Positions 26,906-38,900 of a DNA stretch of 64,000 nt are shown piece after piece. The translations under genes were made by a program, and so were the position numbers. The first letter of the stretch is position 1. Every line of letters starts with the position of its first letter. The DNA comes from Arcuatula senhousia. Lineage: Eukaryota; Mollusca; Bivalvia; Mytilida; Mytilidae. The DNA lies in the NCBI GenBank assembly GCA_963971305.1, contig OZ020306.1, forward strand, positions 6,688,842 through 6,752,841, in the 5' to 3' direction. A model generated the notes under the pieces. That model did not search any database. It was not told the origin of the DNA and worked only from the letters and a program-made list of their open reading frames with translations.

Positions 26906-29190
26906 TTGTACTACATACAAAGTTTATAAATCAGAATAATGGTGGTGATGTTAGGACATTCTCATCAAATCAAAACAAGTGTGGCCACTAAAAGTATGTC
27001 TCCCCTGCCGGCACCATCACTAAAATCAACTACCTAAGCTTTCATTTATTGATATAAACACAAAAAGTGTCTGAATACCCAATATCAGATGCCTAGCTAT
27101 TATACCTTTCAAGCAAATTCATTATCCACAAAAGTCTTACAAAAAAGTTTACGGCCTGAATAAAGACCTAAGTTCACAGAGTCACTGGAGCGTGAAAATA
27201 GGGTCTGGGTCACACAGCATGGTGACTGTTGCGTAGATGTTACCTGCAACTGTCTGTTTACCAAATATCAAATGCCTAGCTATTATACTTTTCAAGCAAT
27301 TCATTGTCCACAAAAGTCTTACAAAAAAGTTTAAGTCACTGTCACTGGAAAGTAATACATATGTCTCGCCTTCTGCAACTATTCATAAAAAACTGCTTTC
27401 ACCATTTTAACATAGTTGTTGGTGAGTGGCGTTGCATGACTAGCAACTAGACATAATTATGTTGGTATTGTACAGCAAATATTTGAGAGCTATGAAATTT
27501 CTCTATGCACATCTACATATGATGTAATTTCTTCACATAAAGTTAAGTCAGTCAAGCAGTTACTGTTTAGAAGGAGATGCTCTTGTGGACACATAGACAG
27601 GGAAATTCCTATATTCCCCTCCAGACTTTCTTTGTGTTGGTATAAAAATAGATCACCTTTTTGTGAGGCATGATTTTTTGACATGCCTGGAAAGAGTGGT
27701 CATAAAAGGCCATACTTGGTTTCTATATTTCTTTCAGGCAGTAGCATAATTTTTTTGTGGAATATCACATCTGCAAAAGTGTGAACCCTATGTGTACATT
27801 TCAAAGCCCCCTACTGGTATGAGGGGGCTGTATAACAATCACATCCTTGTCAATCTGTTAATCCATTCATAATTTTCATAACAGATTTCTTTACTTCTAC
27901 TGAAGGAATTTACTTCAAATTTGGTACACAGCTTAAGCACACAATTTCCAGGTCTGCTAACTCCTTTGGCTATTTATATAGAGAAAAAGATACAGATTTT
28001 TGTATCAGGTTGCACTAATTTTTCTTAAGCATATCCCCATTTGCCTATTACGAAAACAGAAAGTAGATAACCGACTGACCTTGAAAGAGGAGGCACAGTA
28101 CAACTCCTTATGCTAAGGCTGTGTACCAAATATAAAATCAACTCCTTCAGTAGAAGCAGAGACCCCTTGTTTTTTTTAGCAACTCGGGATTTAGAGGTTT
28201 TGTAGTAAACTTTAAAAATCTGCATCCCCACATATAACTTGACCTCAAAATACTGGTCCAGTGACCTTTAACATTTAACATACCACAACTTGGGTACCTT
28301 CATTTCAAGATTTGGAAGCATAGTAGACCTTTAATGAGTTCATTGACAGGGTCAGCAGGCAAGACATATCAGTACTTTTGGTGTTCACACTAAATACATG
28401 TAGATTTGCCTTTCCTTTTTCTTAAACTTAATTGTTATAAGTGCTTGTCTTTGGTTGGGTTAAGTAAGTCCCAATGTTTTCTGTCAAAATTAATGTACCA
28501 CTGTCCTTCATAAATGTTTCTGAGGTACTATCTTGACCTTCAAGTCTGGGGTTGTTCTTTAAGAAATAAATTGTTAGCACAAAGATCTGTCTCGCTTGAC
28601 AAAGCTGGATACAATACAATGCTAATTTTGAAAGTGACTACAGTACTGGCTTTTACTCATGCATGGATCGGTCTTGATCTGTTCTGATGCTAACTTAACG
28701 AAAAAGTGAACCTATGTGTCTGATTATGTGAATGCCCTTTTCTTTGGGTTCATCAGAAATCCAGATGAGGATACCTCTTGGTATGCTTGGTTGTCTCTAT
28801 CCACATTAAAATGAAAAAGGACAACACCATCAACTAGATTTGCAAGTCTATATCTTTAATTCTGTTTGACCAACTAGTCCATTACGACGTTGAAAGTGAA
28901 AGTAATATTGCACTACAAATAGAAGTAATGATTTAACATATCTCAAGGCATGATGTATGGCGAATATTCCTGTGGACACACATTCTAAACTCCCGTACCA
29001 CTTCCCCTGGTTAACAGAGGTACTGCTCCCATGAGCATAGGGGGTATTAGAATGACAGTGATTATGGAATTCTGTTAATTATCAATTTATAAAGTTTATA
29101 ATAATATGGTAGTAAATGGTATTCACAATGGTGGGTTTGGTTTGGGGTTTTTTGCTTCATTAAACTAGAAAATGTGTCTATGAGCCACAG
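26906..29190. other. Intergenic sequence between MRPL37 and the repeat block
   Basis: No gene is supported. At 26993-27012 the sequence gtatgtctcccctgccggca resembles the left end of the element family at 30240 and 53339, and a related start lies near 27357. These look like diverged fragments. The rest is unremarkable apart from the inverted repeat at 27888-28158. Confidence 0.5.
27888..28158. repeat. Inverted repeat with ~50-base arms
   Basis: The left arm (about 27888-27943) contains cttctactgaagga and atttggtacacagct. The right arm (about 28104-28158) contains the reverse complements agctgtgtaccaaat-like and tccttcagtagaag. The ~160-base spacer has no coding signal. Confidence 0.7.
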
Positions 29191-29194
29191 GATG

Positions 29195-29775
29195 GCCCTC
29201 CCGTTCTTGAAATATCATTGTCCCTAAAAGTGTATTACCTGGGATATGGACCTTTACCAAGAAATTGATCAAAAGTGTTCATGTGTAAAATATAGGTCAC
29301 TGTGACCTTATTTCTGGTGGGTGGTGCCATGTTACCAAGACTCATCGAGTAGTGAAATATTATTGACCCCTAACATGTAGTATTCAAGATATGGACCTAA
29401 ACCAAGAACTTGACCAAAGTCATTCATGCGTAAAATATAGGTCACAGTGACCTTATTTCTAGTGGGTGGTGTCACCTTACCTAAGACACATCTAGTAGTG
29501 AAATATCATTGACCCCCAACATCTAGTATCCAAGTTATGGACCTTAACAAAGAACTTAACTGAAGTCGTTCATGCATAATATATAGGTCACAGTGACCTA
29601 ATTTCTAGTGGGTGGTGTAGCCCTACCCAAGACCCATCTGGTGGTGAAATATCATTGACCCCCAACATCTAGTATCCGAGTAATGGACCTTAACCAAGAA
29701 CTTAACCAAAGTATTATGGACAGACGGACAAGGGTAAAACTATATGTCCGATCCACATACGTGGTCGGGCCATAA
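29195..29775. repeat. Tandem repeat (~142-base unit, four copies) with nuclear-receptor palindromes
   Basis: Each unit carries gaaatat(c/t)attgacccc, a tatggacct(t/a)aacc motif and a gtgggtggtg motif. Three units contain a 15-base palindrome, aggtcac(t/a)gtgacct, at 29294-29308, 29439-29453 and 29585-29599. The block ends in ggacagacggacaagggtaa, a type of ending seen in other tandem-built repeats here. Confidence 0.85.
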
Positions 29776-30239
29776 AAATTCTGCTTTCTTGGAAATAGTT
29801 CAAATAAGACTTCCCAGTCACTGTTGGTTTATGTTTTTATGATTGTATCAATGCACACATGTAAATAGTGGATGTTCTGATGCTAATGCAACTGCATATT
29901 AAAAATCAATTGTGTACCATAACTTGTTTGCTTGAACAAGACTCAAGAAAAACATTAACATGGGCAAAATTAGTATAAAACCTTAAATCGGTAGACAATG
30001 AATCTGTTCTGCAGCTGCAATCAAAATTTCAATGGTACCATGATAATTGCTTCATGTTTAACACAGACAGAAAAAAACCATTTACATTAAAAGTGATGAA
30101 AGACAGATCATATTAAAATCTTAGTCAGAGCAGAATACAGATAAAATGCTCTTGAAATTTGTCTCTGCTGATGCAAAAGCATCTAAATACTAAGTATCAA
30201 TGGTGTACCATATTCTGTTCTCTTAAAATAGACTAATAG

Positions 30240-33200
30240 ACAAGAGTTAACACTAAAGTATGTCTCGCCTGCCGGCACCATCAGAAACAATTATTCTTTC
30301 TTACTTTCACTATAATTTGAATTTACATGGATTTTCAGTTTCTGAGATCAAAAGATGTTTATAGAACTTAAACATTGCAAATATATGCAATAAAAATAAT
30401 CAAAGTCACTCAACTGGAAAATCAAGGTCAAGGTCAAAAGATGGGGATGCAACTGTGCTAAGCTACTACTGGGGCATATGCATACCAAGTTTCATCAACC
30501 TAGGACCTATAGTTCTTGAGATATCGAGGTGCTCGCAAAACTTTTTCATTGCTATTATATGTATTGAAAATTGTCAAAGTCACTCAACCGAAAAATCAAG
30601 GTCAAGGTCAAAAGATGAGGATGCAACTGTGGTAAGCTACTACTGGGGCATATGCATACCAAGTTTCATCAACCTAGGACCTATAGTTCATACCAAGTTT
30701 CATCAACCTAGGACCTATAGTTCTTGAGATATCGAGGTGCTCGCAAAACTTTTCCATTGCTATTATATGTATTGAAAATTGTCAAAGTCACTCATGCGGA
30801 AAATCAGGGTCAAGGTCAAAAGATGGGGATGCAACTCAGCTAAGCTACTACTGGGGCATATTCATACCAAGTTTCATCAACCTAGGACCTATAGTTCTTG
30901 AGATATCGAGGTGCTCGCAAAACTTTTCCATTGCAATTATATGTATTGAAAATTGTCAAAGTCACTCAAGCGGAAAATCAAGGTCAAGGTCAAAAGATGG
31001 GGATGCAACTGTGCTAAGCTACTACTGGGGCATATGCATACCAAGTTTCATCAACCCAGGACCTATAGTTCTTGAGATATGGAGGTGCTCATAAAACTTT
31101 TCCAACAAGAGGCTCCCAGGAGCCTTAATCGCTCACCTGGTCATGATGTCAACCCTATGAAAAACTTTGTAGAGCTTAATAAGCTGAACATTTAAGCAAG
31201 CAAAAGCTTTTCTCTATCTGCAATAGTTTTCATTCTATAGACCAAAAACACTATTTTTTGCCTTTAAGGGGCTGTAACCCCTGTAAGGGGTCATCTGACA
31301 ACTTCGACCCTATGGAGACTTTTGTAGAGCTAAATGAGCTGAACAATTTAGAAAGCAACAACTTTTCTCTATCTGCTATAGTTTTCATTCTATAGGCTAA
31401 AAACACCCTTTTTCACCTTTTAGGGTCTGTAACCCCTAAAAGGGGTCATCTGACAACTTTGACCCTATGAAGACTTTTGTAGAGCTGAATGAGCTGAACA
31501 TCTAAGCAAGCAACAGCTTTTCCCTATCTGCAGTAATTTTCATTCTATAGGCAAAAAACACTATTTTTCGCCTTTTAGGGTCTGTAACCCCTATAAGGGG
31601 TCATCTGACAACTTCAACCCTAATGAGACTTTTGTAGAGCTAAATGAGCTGAACATTTAAACAAGCAACAGCTTTTCTCTATCTGCAATAGTTTTCATTC
31701 TATAGACCAAAAACACTATTTTTTGCCTGTAAGGGGCTGTAACCCCTATAAGGGGTCATCTGACAACTTCCACCCTATGAAGACTTTTGTAGAGCTGAAT
31801 AAGCTGAACATTTAAGCAAGCTACAGCTTTTCTCTATCTGCAATAATTTTCATTCTATAGGCAAACAAGAGGCTCCCAGGAGCCTAAATCGCTCACCTGG
31901 TCTTAATGTCAACCCTTTGAAGACTTTTGTATAGCTAAATGAGCTGAATGTTTAAGCAATAAAAAGCTTTTCTCTATCTGCAAGTTTTCATTCCAAAGCA
32001 AAAAACACTATTTTTCACCTTTAAAGGGCCATAACCCCTATAGGGGGTCATCTGACAACTTTGACCCTATGAAGACTTTTGTAGAGCTAAATAAGCTGAA
32101 CATTTAAGCAAGCAACATCTTTTCTCTATCTGCAATAGTTTTCATTCTATATGCCAAAAACTCTATTTTTGCCTTTAAGGGGCCATAACCCCTATAAGGG
32201 GTCATCTGACAACTTTGACCCTATGGAGACTTTTGTAGAGCTAAATGAGCTGAACATTTAAGCAAGCAACAGCTTTTCTCTATCTGCAATAGTTTTCATT
32301 CTATAGGCCAAAAACACTATTTTTTGCCTTTTAGGGGCCGTAACCCCTATAAGGGGTCATCTGACAACTTTGACCTTATGGAGACTTTTGTAGAGCTAAA
32401 TGAGCTGAACATTTAAGCAAGCAACAGCTTCTCTCTATCTGCAATAGTTTTTATTCCATAGGCCAAAAACATGAAAAAATGCTATTTTTCACCTTTAAGG
32501 GGCCGTAACTCCCATAAGGGGTCATCTGACAACTTCGACTCAATGGAGACTTTTGTAGAGCTTTTGATGCTGAAGCAGTAGCGTGGCATCAGATTTCATC
32601 TATCTCTTATACTTTTTGATTTACAAGCCAAAAACAGTAGTCTGACCCCCCTGGTCTATTTTTAGCAACGGCGGCCATGTTTTTCGACGAATCAAAAATC
32701 CCCACATCAGTTCTGTGGGGGATACCCTAAAGTACCACCAGACCAAATTTGGTTTGAATCTGTGCAGCCGTTTCAGAGGAGAAGAAGTTTGAAGAAAAGT
32801 TAACGACGACGACGACGACGACGGACGACGACGACGACGACGGACGACGACGACGGACGCCAAGTGATGGCAATAGCTCACATGGCCTTTGGCCAGGTGA
32901 GCTAAAAACACTATTTTTCGCCTTTTAGGGGCTGTAACCCCTATAAGGGGTCATCTGACAACTTCGGCCCTATGAAGACTATTGTAGAGCTAAATGAGCT
33001 GAACATTTAGGCAAGCAACAGCTTTTCTCTATCTGCAAAAGTTTTCATTCTATAAGCCAAAAATATGAAAAAATGCTATTTTTCACCTTTCAGGGGCTGT
33101 AACCCCTATAACGGATCATCTGACAACTTCGACCAAATGGAGACAATAGTAGAACTTTTGATGCTGAAGCAGTAGCGTGTCATCAGATTTCATCTATCTC

Positions 33201-33541
33201 TTATACTTTTTTATTTACAAGCCAAAAACAGTAGTTTTACCCCTCTGGTCTATTTTTAGTAACGGTGGCCATGTTTTTTAACGGATCAAAAATCGAAACA
33301 CAAGTTTGGTGCAGGACACTCTAAGGATCATTCATACCAAGTTTCATTAAATTCTGTTCAGTAGTTTCAGAGGAGAAGATTTTTGAAATATTGTTAACGG
33401 ACGACAGACGACGACGACGGACGCCAAGTGATTGCAATAGCTCACATGGACCTTTGGTCCAGGTGAGCTAAAAAGTTAACGCCACCGTCGCCGCCGGTAA
33501 AGTAACACCTATGTCCCGCTCTGCTTCGCAGGCGAGACAAA
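30240..33541 (+). mobile_element. GTCTCGCCTGC-ended element, split by an insertion
   Basis: The left end (caagagttaacactaaagta then GTCTCGCCTGC at about 30260) and right end (GCAGGCGAGAC at about 33526-33536) are inverted repeats of 11 bases. The interior has four ~174-base units with tcaaggtcaaggtcaaaaga and cataccaagtttcatcaacc. One unit is lengthened by a 34-base internal duplication near 30688. A near-identical uninterrupted copy lies at 53339-54246. Comparison of the two shows that 31104-33470 is a later insertion. Confidence 0.8.
31104..33470 (-). mobile_element. Hairpin-ended repeat inserted in the GTCTCGCCTGC element
   Basis: Relative to the uninterrupted copy at 53339-54246, sequence is inserted between ttttcca and aaaagttaacg. 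It starts caagaggctcccaggagcc (hairpin GGCTCC/GGAGCC) and ends ccaggtgagct. Inside are many ~155-base units containing gcttttctctatctgcaata, aggggtcatctgacaactt and acttttgtagagcta. A second start with the same hairpin lies at about 31864, and an (ACG/ACGG)n tract lies at 32803-32860. No reading frame looks real. Confidence 0.75.
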
Positions 33542-33870
33542 AACCGGTGGTGTAGTGGTTAACACGTCGGGCTACTAACACCAAGGTTCGTGGTTCCATC
33601 CTCGTCTGGGGTGAAAATTTCATGAACCAATTTTCTGACTCTCTCTTGACACCATTTGCGAGGATGGTCTCAAGGAACGATGCTAGTCCTTCAGAAGGGA
33701 CGAAAAAAGGTTGTCCCTTGTATGTGGAGAGCAATACCCCATGCACGTTAAAGACCCCTTTGTAGAGTTTGATAAGAGTAGGCTCAATGGGGGCCGCTGC
33801 AAAGACCACACTCGCAAACTGCTAGCTGGACAGGGATTTACATAAACATTAAGCTTGTTTCCCAATCCAG
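33542..33870 (+). mobile_element. tRNA-derived SINE
   Basis: The head looks like a tRNA gene: A box TGGTGTAGTGG at about 33545-33556 and B box GGTTCCATCC at about 33592-33601, spaced as in RNA polymerase III promoters. The body contains gagagcaataccccatgcac followed by gttaaagacccc, which resembles the conserved central part of animal SINE superfamilies. It abuts the right end of the preceding element. Short open frames across it are chance. Confidence 0.75.
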
Positions 33871-33993
33871 GATAAATAAATATGTTTTAACTAAGAAAAC
33901 TTCAACAATTGTGGATGTTGTTGCTCAATCCTGCCTTCTTCAACATTCATCAGAGGCAAGATAAAAAACAAATGACAAGTGAGTGTACAAGTT

Positions 33994-33999
33994 TTTATT
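33994..33999 (-). terminator. Candidate poly(A) signal of the APP gene
   Basis: On the minus strand this is AATAAA. It lies about 2 kb after the APP stop codon and close to the edge of the SINE block, where the interspersed repeats begin. Nearer hexamers also exist, so the 3' end could be shorter. Confidence 0.35.
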
Positions 34000-35985
34000 A
34001 ATAAAACATGTTAACTGGTACATAAAATTTGTAGATAAAACTAAAGAAACTGGCGCAGCGGAATGTGAACACAAAATAAAAACAAGAAAATTCCATCTTA
34101 GGTTAACACATGGTGAATAATTTATCTGAATAAAGCACCTTAGTAAAGAAAAATGCACATTAAAGTTTCATGGCTTTGTACAATGCCCCTAAAAACCTGT
34201 TAAAATTTATACATTCATAAAGTTGAGTTTATCAAGATTGAAAATTTGAAATTGATAGAAATATAAGTGACCTTATATTGTCAAAATAAAAAAATTGGAT
34301 GTGCAAAACATTTTGACATTTTTTTATGTGTATCAAAAGTGTGTCATTTAAACTAACAAAAAATGTTTTCACATCAATCTCACACAAAGCTTGTTTATTA
34401 CTAATTAATAACGCATGACTGACTTGTACACTCAAGATACAACATTGGAGAAATGATGACCCTACTGGAAGCTTCTGAATTCAACCTAAATACTTAGCTT
34501 AAAGTTTTAATTTCTAATTTCATAATAATTTACAAAAGGGGATTTACTAAAATGAAAGAAAGATACAACCATGTACATTTGGTATGATTTTTTACTACCT
34601 CTTGAATTTTTGTGTTATAATACAAACGAGTTTAGCTTAATAGTGATAATTTGTGTTTTCAACTGGACTTGTAAAGTAGAAATAAACATAATACACTCAG
34701 AATGTTGTTGGTTTTTTTGGTTAGACTTATTCATAACCTTAATCTTTTACAATAAAATTACACTCTAGACTTGGTCACACAACCTAAATATTATACAATA
34801 AAGTATTCACTGCTGTTTTTTTTTTGTTAGACTTGGTCACACAACCTAATTTTCTTGACAATAAATATCACAACCTATTCTTGACTTGATCATGATTATA
34901 GTATTTGAACTCATGATTAATATCATAAAACACTCTCAATCAAGAAAAATTCAATAAAAAATCTGGTTTCTTTTCATATAAATTAAATACTTGAAATGTT
35001 TCACATTGTTTTCAGATCTTGTTATTTGTATAGAGAATTGAATCACTGTAAAGCTATGATATAAGTACAGATTACAAAGATAGATATAAATATGAAATAC
35101 ACAAGCTACAATATGATTCTTATCACAATGTATATAAGCAATCTACATTGATTTATTCTGAGATGTGTGTATTTAAAAATTAATAAATGAAAGACAATAC
35201 AATGACTTATATGACAACATGCTATAAATGGCTACACCACTGATCTAAACAAACTATTGTCTCCCTTTTCCCGCTCATGGATATCATTTAAGCTACAGAA
35301 CATATCTTGTACTGGAATATCACCTGTGAATATTTTTTTCCATCTTGTCAGATTTGTAAAAGGGATGTCAACCATTAAAGCAAGATACCATGTGACGATC
35401 CAATGATTTTACAACCAAAGTGTTACCACTAAAATATGTGTATAAAATGTACATTTATATACATGTGCTTGTATTATTTGACTGTCAGACATTTGCTTGT
35501 GTAATCTAAGGTGGATTTCTACAGATTTTAGTTAGTAAACATAAATAATCATAAATAAGTTTCATTTTTTTACAAGTTCATAATCATATCAATTGACTAT
35601 GGAATTGAGCTCCCATCTACCAGAGACCGACAGAAAAACTCCCAAACATAATGTCTGACATCAAATATAAAGCTAAAAATGGAATGGTGTAAAGATGATC
35701 AAAATATGATGAATCAGCATAAAAAACACATTCTAAAATTGTTCTTGGTTTCATAAAAAGTATTTCGCAACTTGACATAAAAATTACATGCAGACTTAAG
35801 TGTTAAAAAGTTTAATAAACAAATTCCCCCCATAATAAGCATGTTATGTGTTCCTGACCAATGGCCTATCATTACAATCTTATTGCTAACATGCTTACAC
35901 CTGAATTAACCTCTGTCTGCTTCAATTTGTCCAAATAATCTGATGATAGTGTCTATGAGTCTATACTGTTTATTATGTCTGCATA
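34000..35985 (-). other. Probable APP 3' untranslated region
   Basis: AT-rich sequence without recognisable repeats lies downstream of the APP stop at 35986-35988. No coding exon is supported on either strand. Assignment as 3'UTR rests on position and on the lack of repeats. Confidence 0.45.
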
Positions 35986-38900
35986 TTATTTTTTCGAACC
36001 ATTAGTATTCAATTCAAAGTATTTGTATGTTGGGTTTTCATAGCCATTCATTTGCATGTTGGCTACATGTCGTTCTTCTGGTGAGGCTGCTGGGTCAACT
36101 TCAACAAATCCGTGTGTCACAGGATGTCGCTGTGATTTATTTCTACGCAGCATGATGATAGCAACAATAATGATGACGAAAACAGCGACACTACCGATTG
36201 CAATTCCAAATACACTGCCTGTCATGTTGACAACATGGTGTCCAGGGTTATTGACAAAGTTCTGAAATAAATTTCAATATCAATTTTGTTTAGATTTAGG
36301 CAATTAAATACCACACTTTTTACAGTCTACATTTAAAATATCTATATTTTTTTTTAGTCATGTTGCAACGAAGTTGAACTCTGGTATTGTTATTTATGTT
36401 TGTCTTGATAAATCAAGATTTTTCTTAATATTGGTCATAAGAATGGTTATCAATATATTTGTTAGGTCCCTTACGGTCATAAGATATATTTCTTAATAAG
36501 TTACTTTCAAATGATACATTGATAATGATGGCAGCTTATGCCGATTAATTAACACAGAAGTCACAGCAGGCTAACTGGGAAAAAATATTGCTCCATTTTA
36601 TACTCGCTGAAGTTCATTATCTCCCTTTGAATGATATTTCAACTCATGCATATCTCCAAATATTTAAAGTTTCATAGAATTTAACAGGAGCATTGGAGTA
36701 ATGCTTACTTTGAGGATCACACAGGAAGATGCTTGATAAGGTATAAACATCATTAACAGTGATAATGCTTGTGAATATTTGAACCTAATATTGTACACAT
36801 GTTGGTTATTGAGCTATTTAGTTTATAGTTCATGTATTGGCACCATTTTACTGGTAATCATTATAATCAAGCATAATGTATTGTATATTGTAATTTTCTG
36901 TGATTATTCTGCTCTTTTTGGGCGCTGTGATTAGCAATAAAATTATTTGTTGTTGTTGTTGGTAAAATATTTATACTTGATGTTGTACACTATGTTGGTT
37001 ATTAAGCTACTTTGTTTATGTGTAGGGATTATATTAAATGGTTTATACCTGATGTTGTATGCTATGTTGGTCATTGAGCTACTTTGTTTATGTGTAGGGA
37101 TTATATTATATTAAATGGTTTATACCTTATATTGTATGCTATGTTGGTCATTGAGTTAATTCGTTAATGTGTAGGGATTATATTAAATGGTTTATACCTG
37201 ATGTTGTACGCTATGTTGGTCATTGACAGCATGAGCTACGAAGTCTATATGTTCATCCTCCCGTTCTTCACTGGTATCCTCCTCGACCATTTCTTCTGGT
37301 GGTTCTACAATAACATTGGTTTTAACTGGCGGGATTTCTACGGCTTCCTGTTTGTCTTTGTTGTCCCAGGTTTCTAAAAAAAAGTTAATACATCAAAATG
37401 TAAACTCCATATTATCATAATTATTTAAGTCTAAATCCAGTATGGATATATATTTAAAAGAACAAATACTTCATTTAGTATGACTCCAACACTTAATTTT
37501 ATATTTCTATCAACTACAAACTTTATTGCTTTTATGTCCACTTTTTTCCCAGGTTTGTTGTGTGGATGATGAAAACTGAAGCTGATAGCATATAATTTTG
37601 TCATTTTAAGCACAATCATTGACAATTGTATCTATAGTATAGATTTACCTTCTTTTTTTCAATCCATGAAGATAATGTTGGAATGATGCACGTTTGTTTT
37701 TAGAATAAACCATATATAATTGATTACGTTTAGCAAGGCTGTAAACATAGATTTGTATGACTGTTACCTGAGTTATCAAAGCCATCGTCAGTTTTGGATT
37801 TCTTCAGTTCATCATGTGTGAAAGGTCTCATAATAACATGGAAGGCACTGGTAGAAAGGGATTTGTAATGGTTCAATGTCTCATCTGCAACAAAACCACA
37901 AAACCTTATAAATTACAGATCAGAAAGAGGAAAAGTTTTTACATTCTTCAGGCATTAATCAAAATGATTATAAATATTTGCAGCAATATGGTGTTGTTGA
38001 CATGTACGACACAATAGAAATGTAAAATGCCTACAAATGTCTGTATTCCAGAAGTTGTTAACTGTATTACTTCAACTGTTCTTTTTTATAATCTTTAAAA
38101 TTTTGGTTTTAATACAATATTTAAGGTTTCTCAAGAATTAGACATTCCAAGATCCACAATTACAGGTAACAATCAATCCAGCCATCTAATTCAAAATTTT
38201 ATTTATTAAGATGCTTAGAAGAAAGTCCTTAAGGATAAGAGAAAATAGATTTTCTATAACGACAGACTTACTAATATCAGGGAGGATTTGTTTCTCTATT
38301 TTCTGATAGTGATGGAGCATATCTAGACTTTGTTGGATCCTCTCATCGATGACTTTCAGGTGCTCTATTGTATCTTTCTGCATGTTTTGGGCTTCAGCTG
38401 GATCATTACGTCTGACACGTGTGAAATGGTTCAAGGTGTGCATGCGGTCTTTCTCTTCTACCCTTATGTAGGCATCTAGATATTTCTTGATTTTATGGAT
38501 CTGAAAAGCAAGATTTGGACTCCTTTGTAATGCAACTTTAACTTTAGTAATCATTTAGTTGTTTGTGTGTAAAATATTACACAACAAGCAAGTGTACAAT
38601 TTACAGAAAAATATTAAAGAATAAATTGTTATGGTTTGTTTTTATGTCTACTGGTTTTGTTGTGGCCTTTTCAGACTATGACATTCCATTGTCCCATTGA
38701 TACACCTTTGCTTCTTTCAGCACAAATGTAAGAATCTTTTTTAAGACAGTGCACATCTTTGAGGTCTTTCCCATAAAATGACTGACCGAAAACAGTTTTC
38801 TTCCTAAACTGGTTATTATATAATTTAGAGCCCAATCATGTTATGTAATCTCCAGTTAATCAGTCTCGACTGAGAAGAACATATTGACCAAGGGTCTGGA

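Noticed and set aside
30455..30727. Open frame with repeated YYWGICIPSFINLGP motif (also at 53553-54158)
   Set aside because: Produced by ~174-base tandem units (174 is a multiple of three). No protein family, and the frame is broken between copies.
32621..32911. Minus-strand frame with an arginine/serine run
   Set aside because: Translation of an (ACG)n tract inside a mobile repeat.
33468..33809. Minus-strand 113-codon frame
   Set aside because: It lies across the tRNA-derived SINE and element end; no protein signal.
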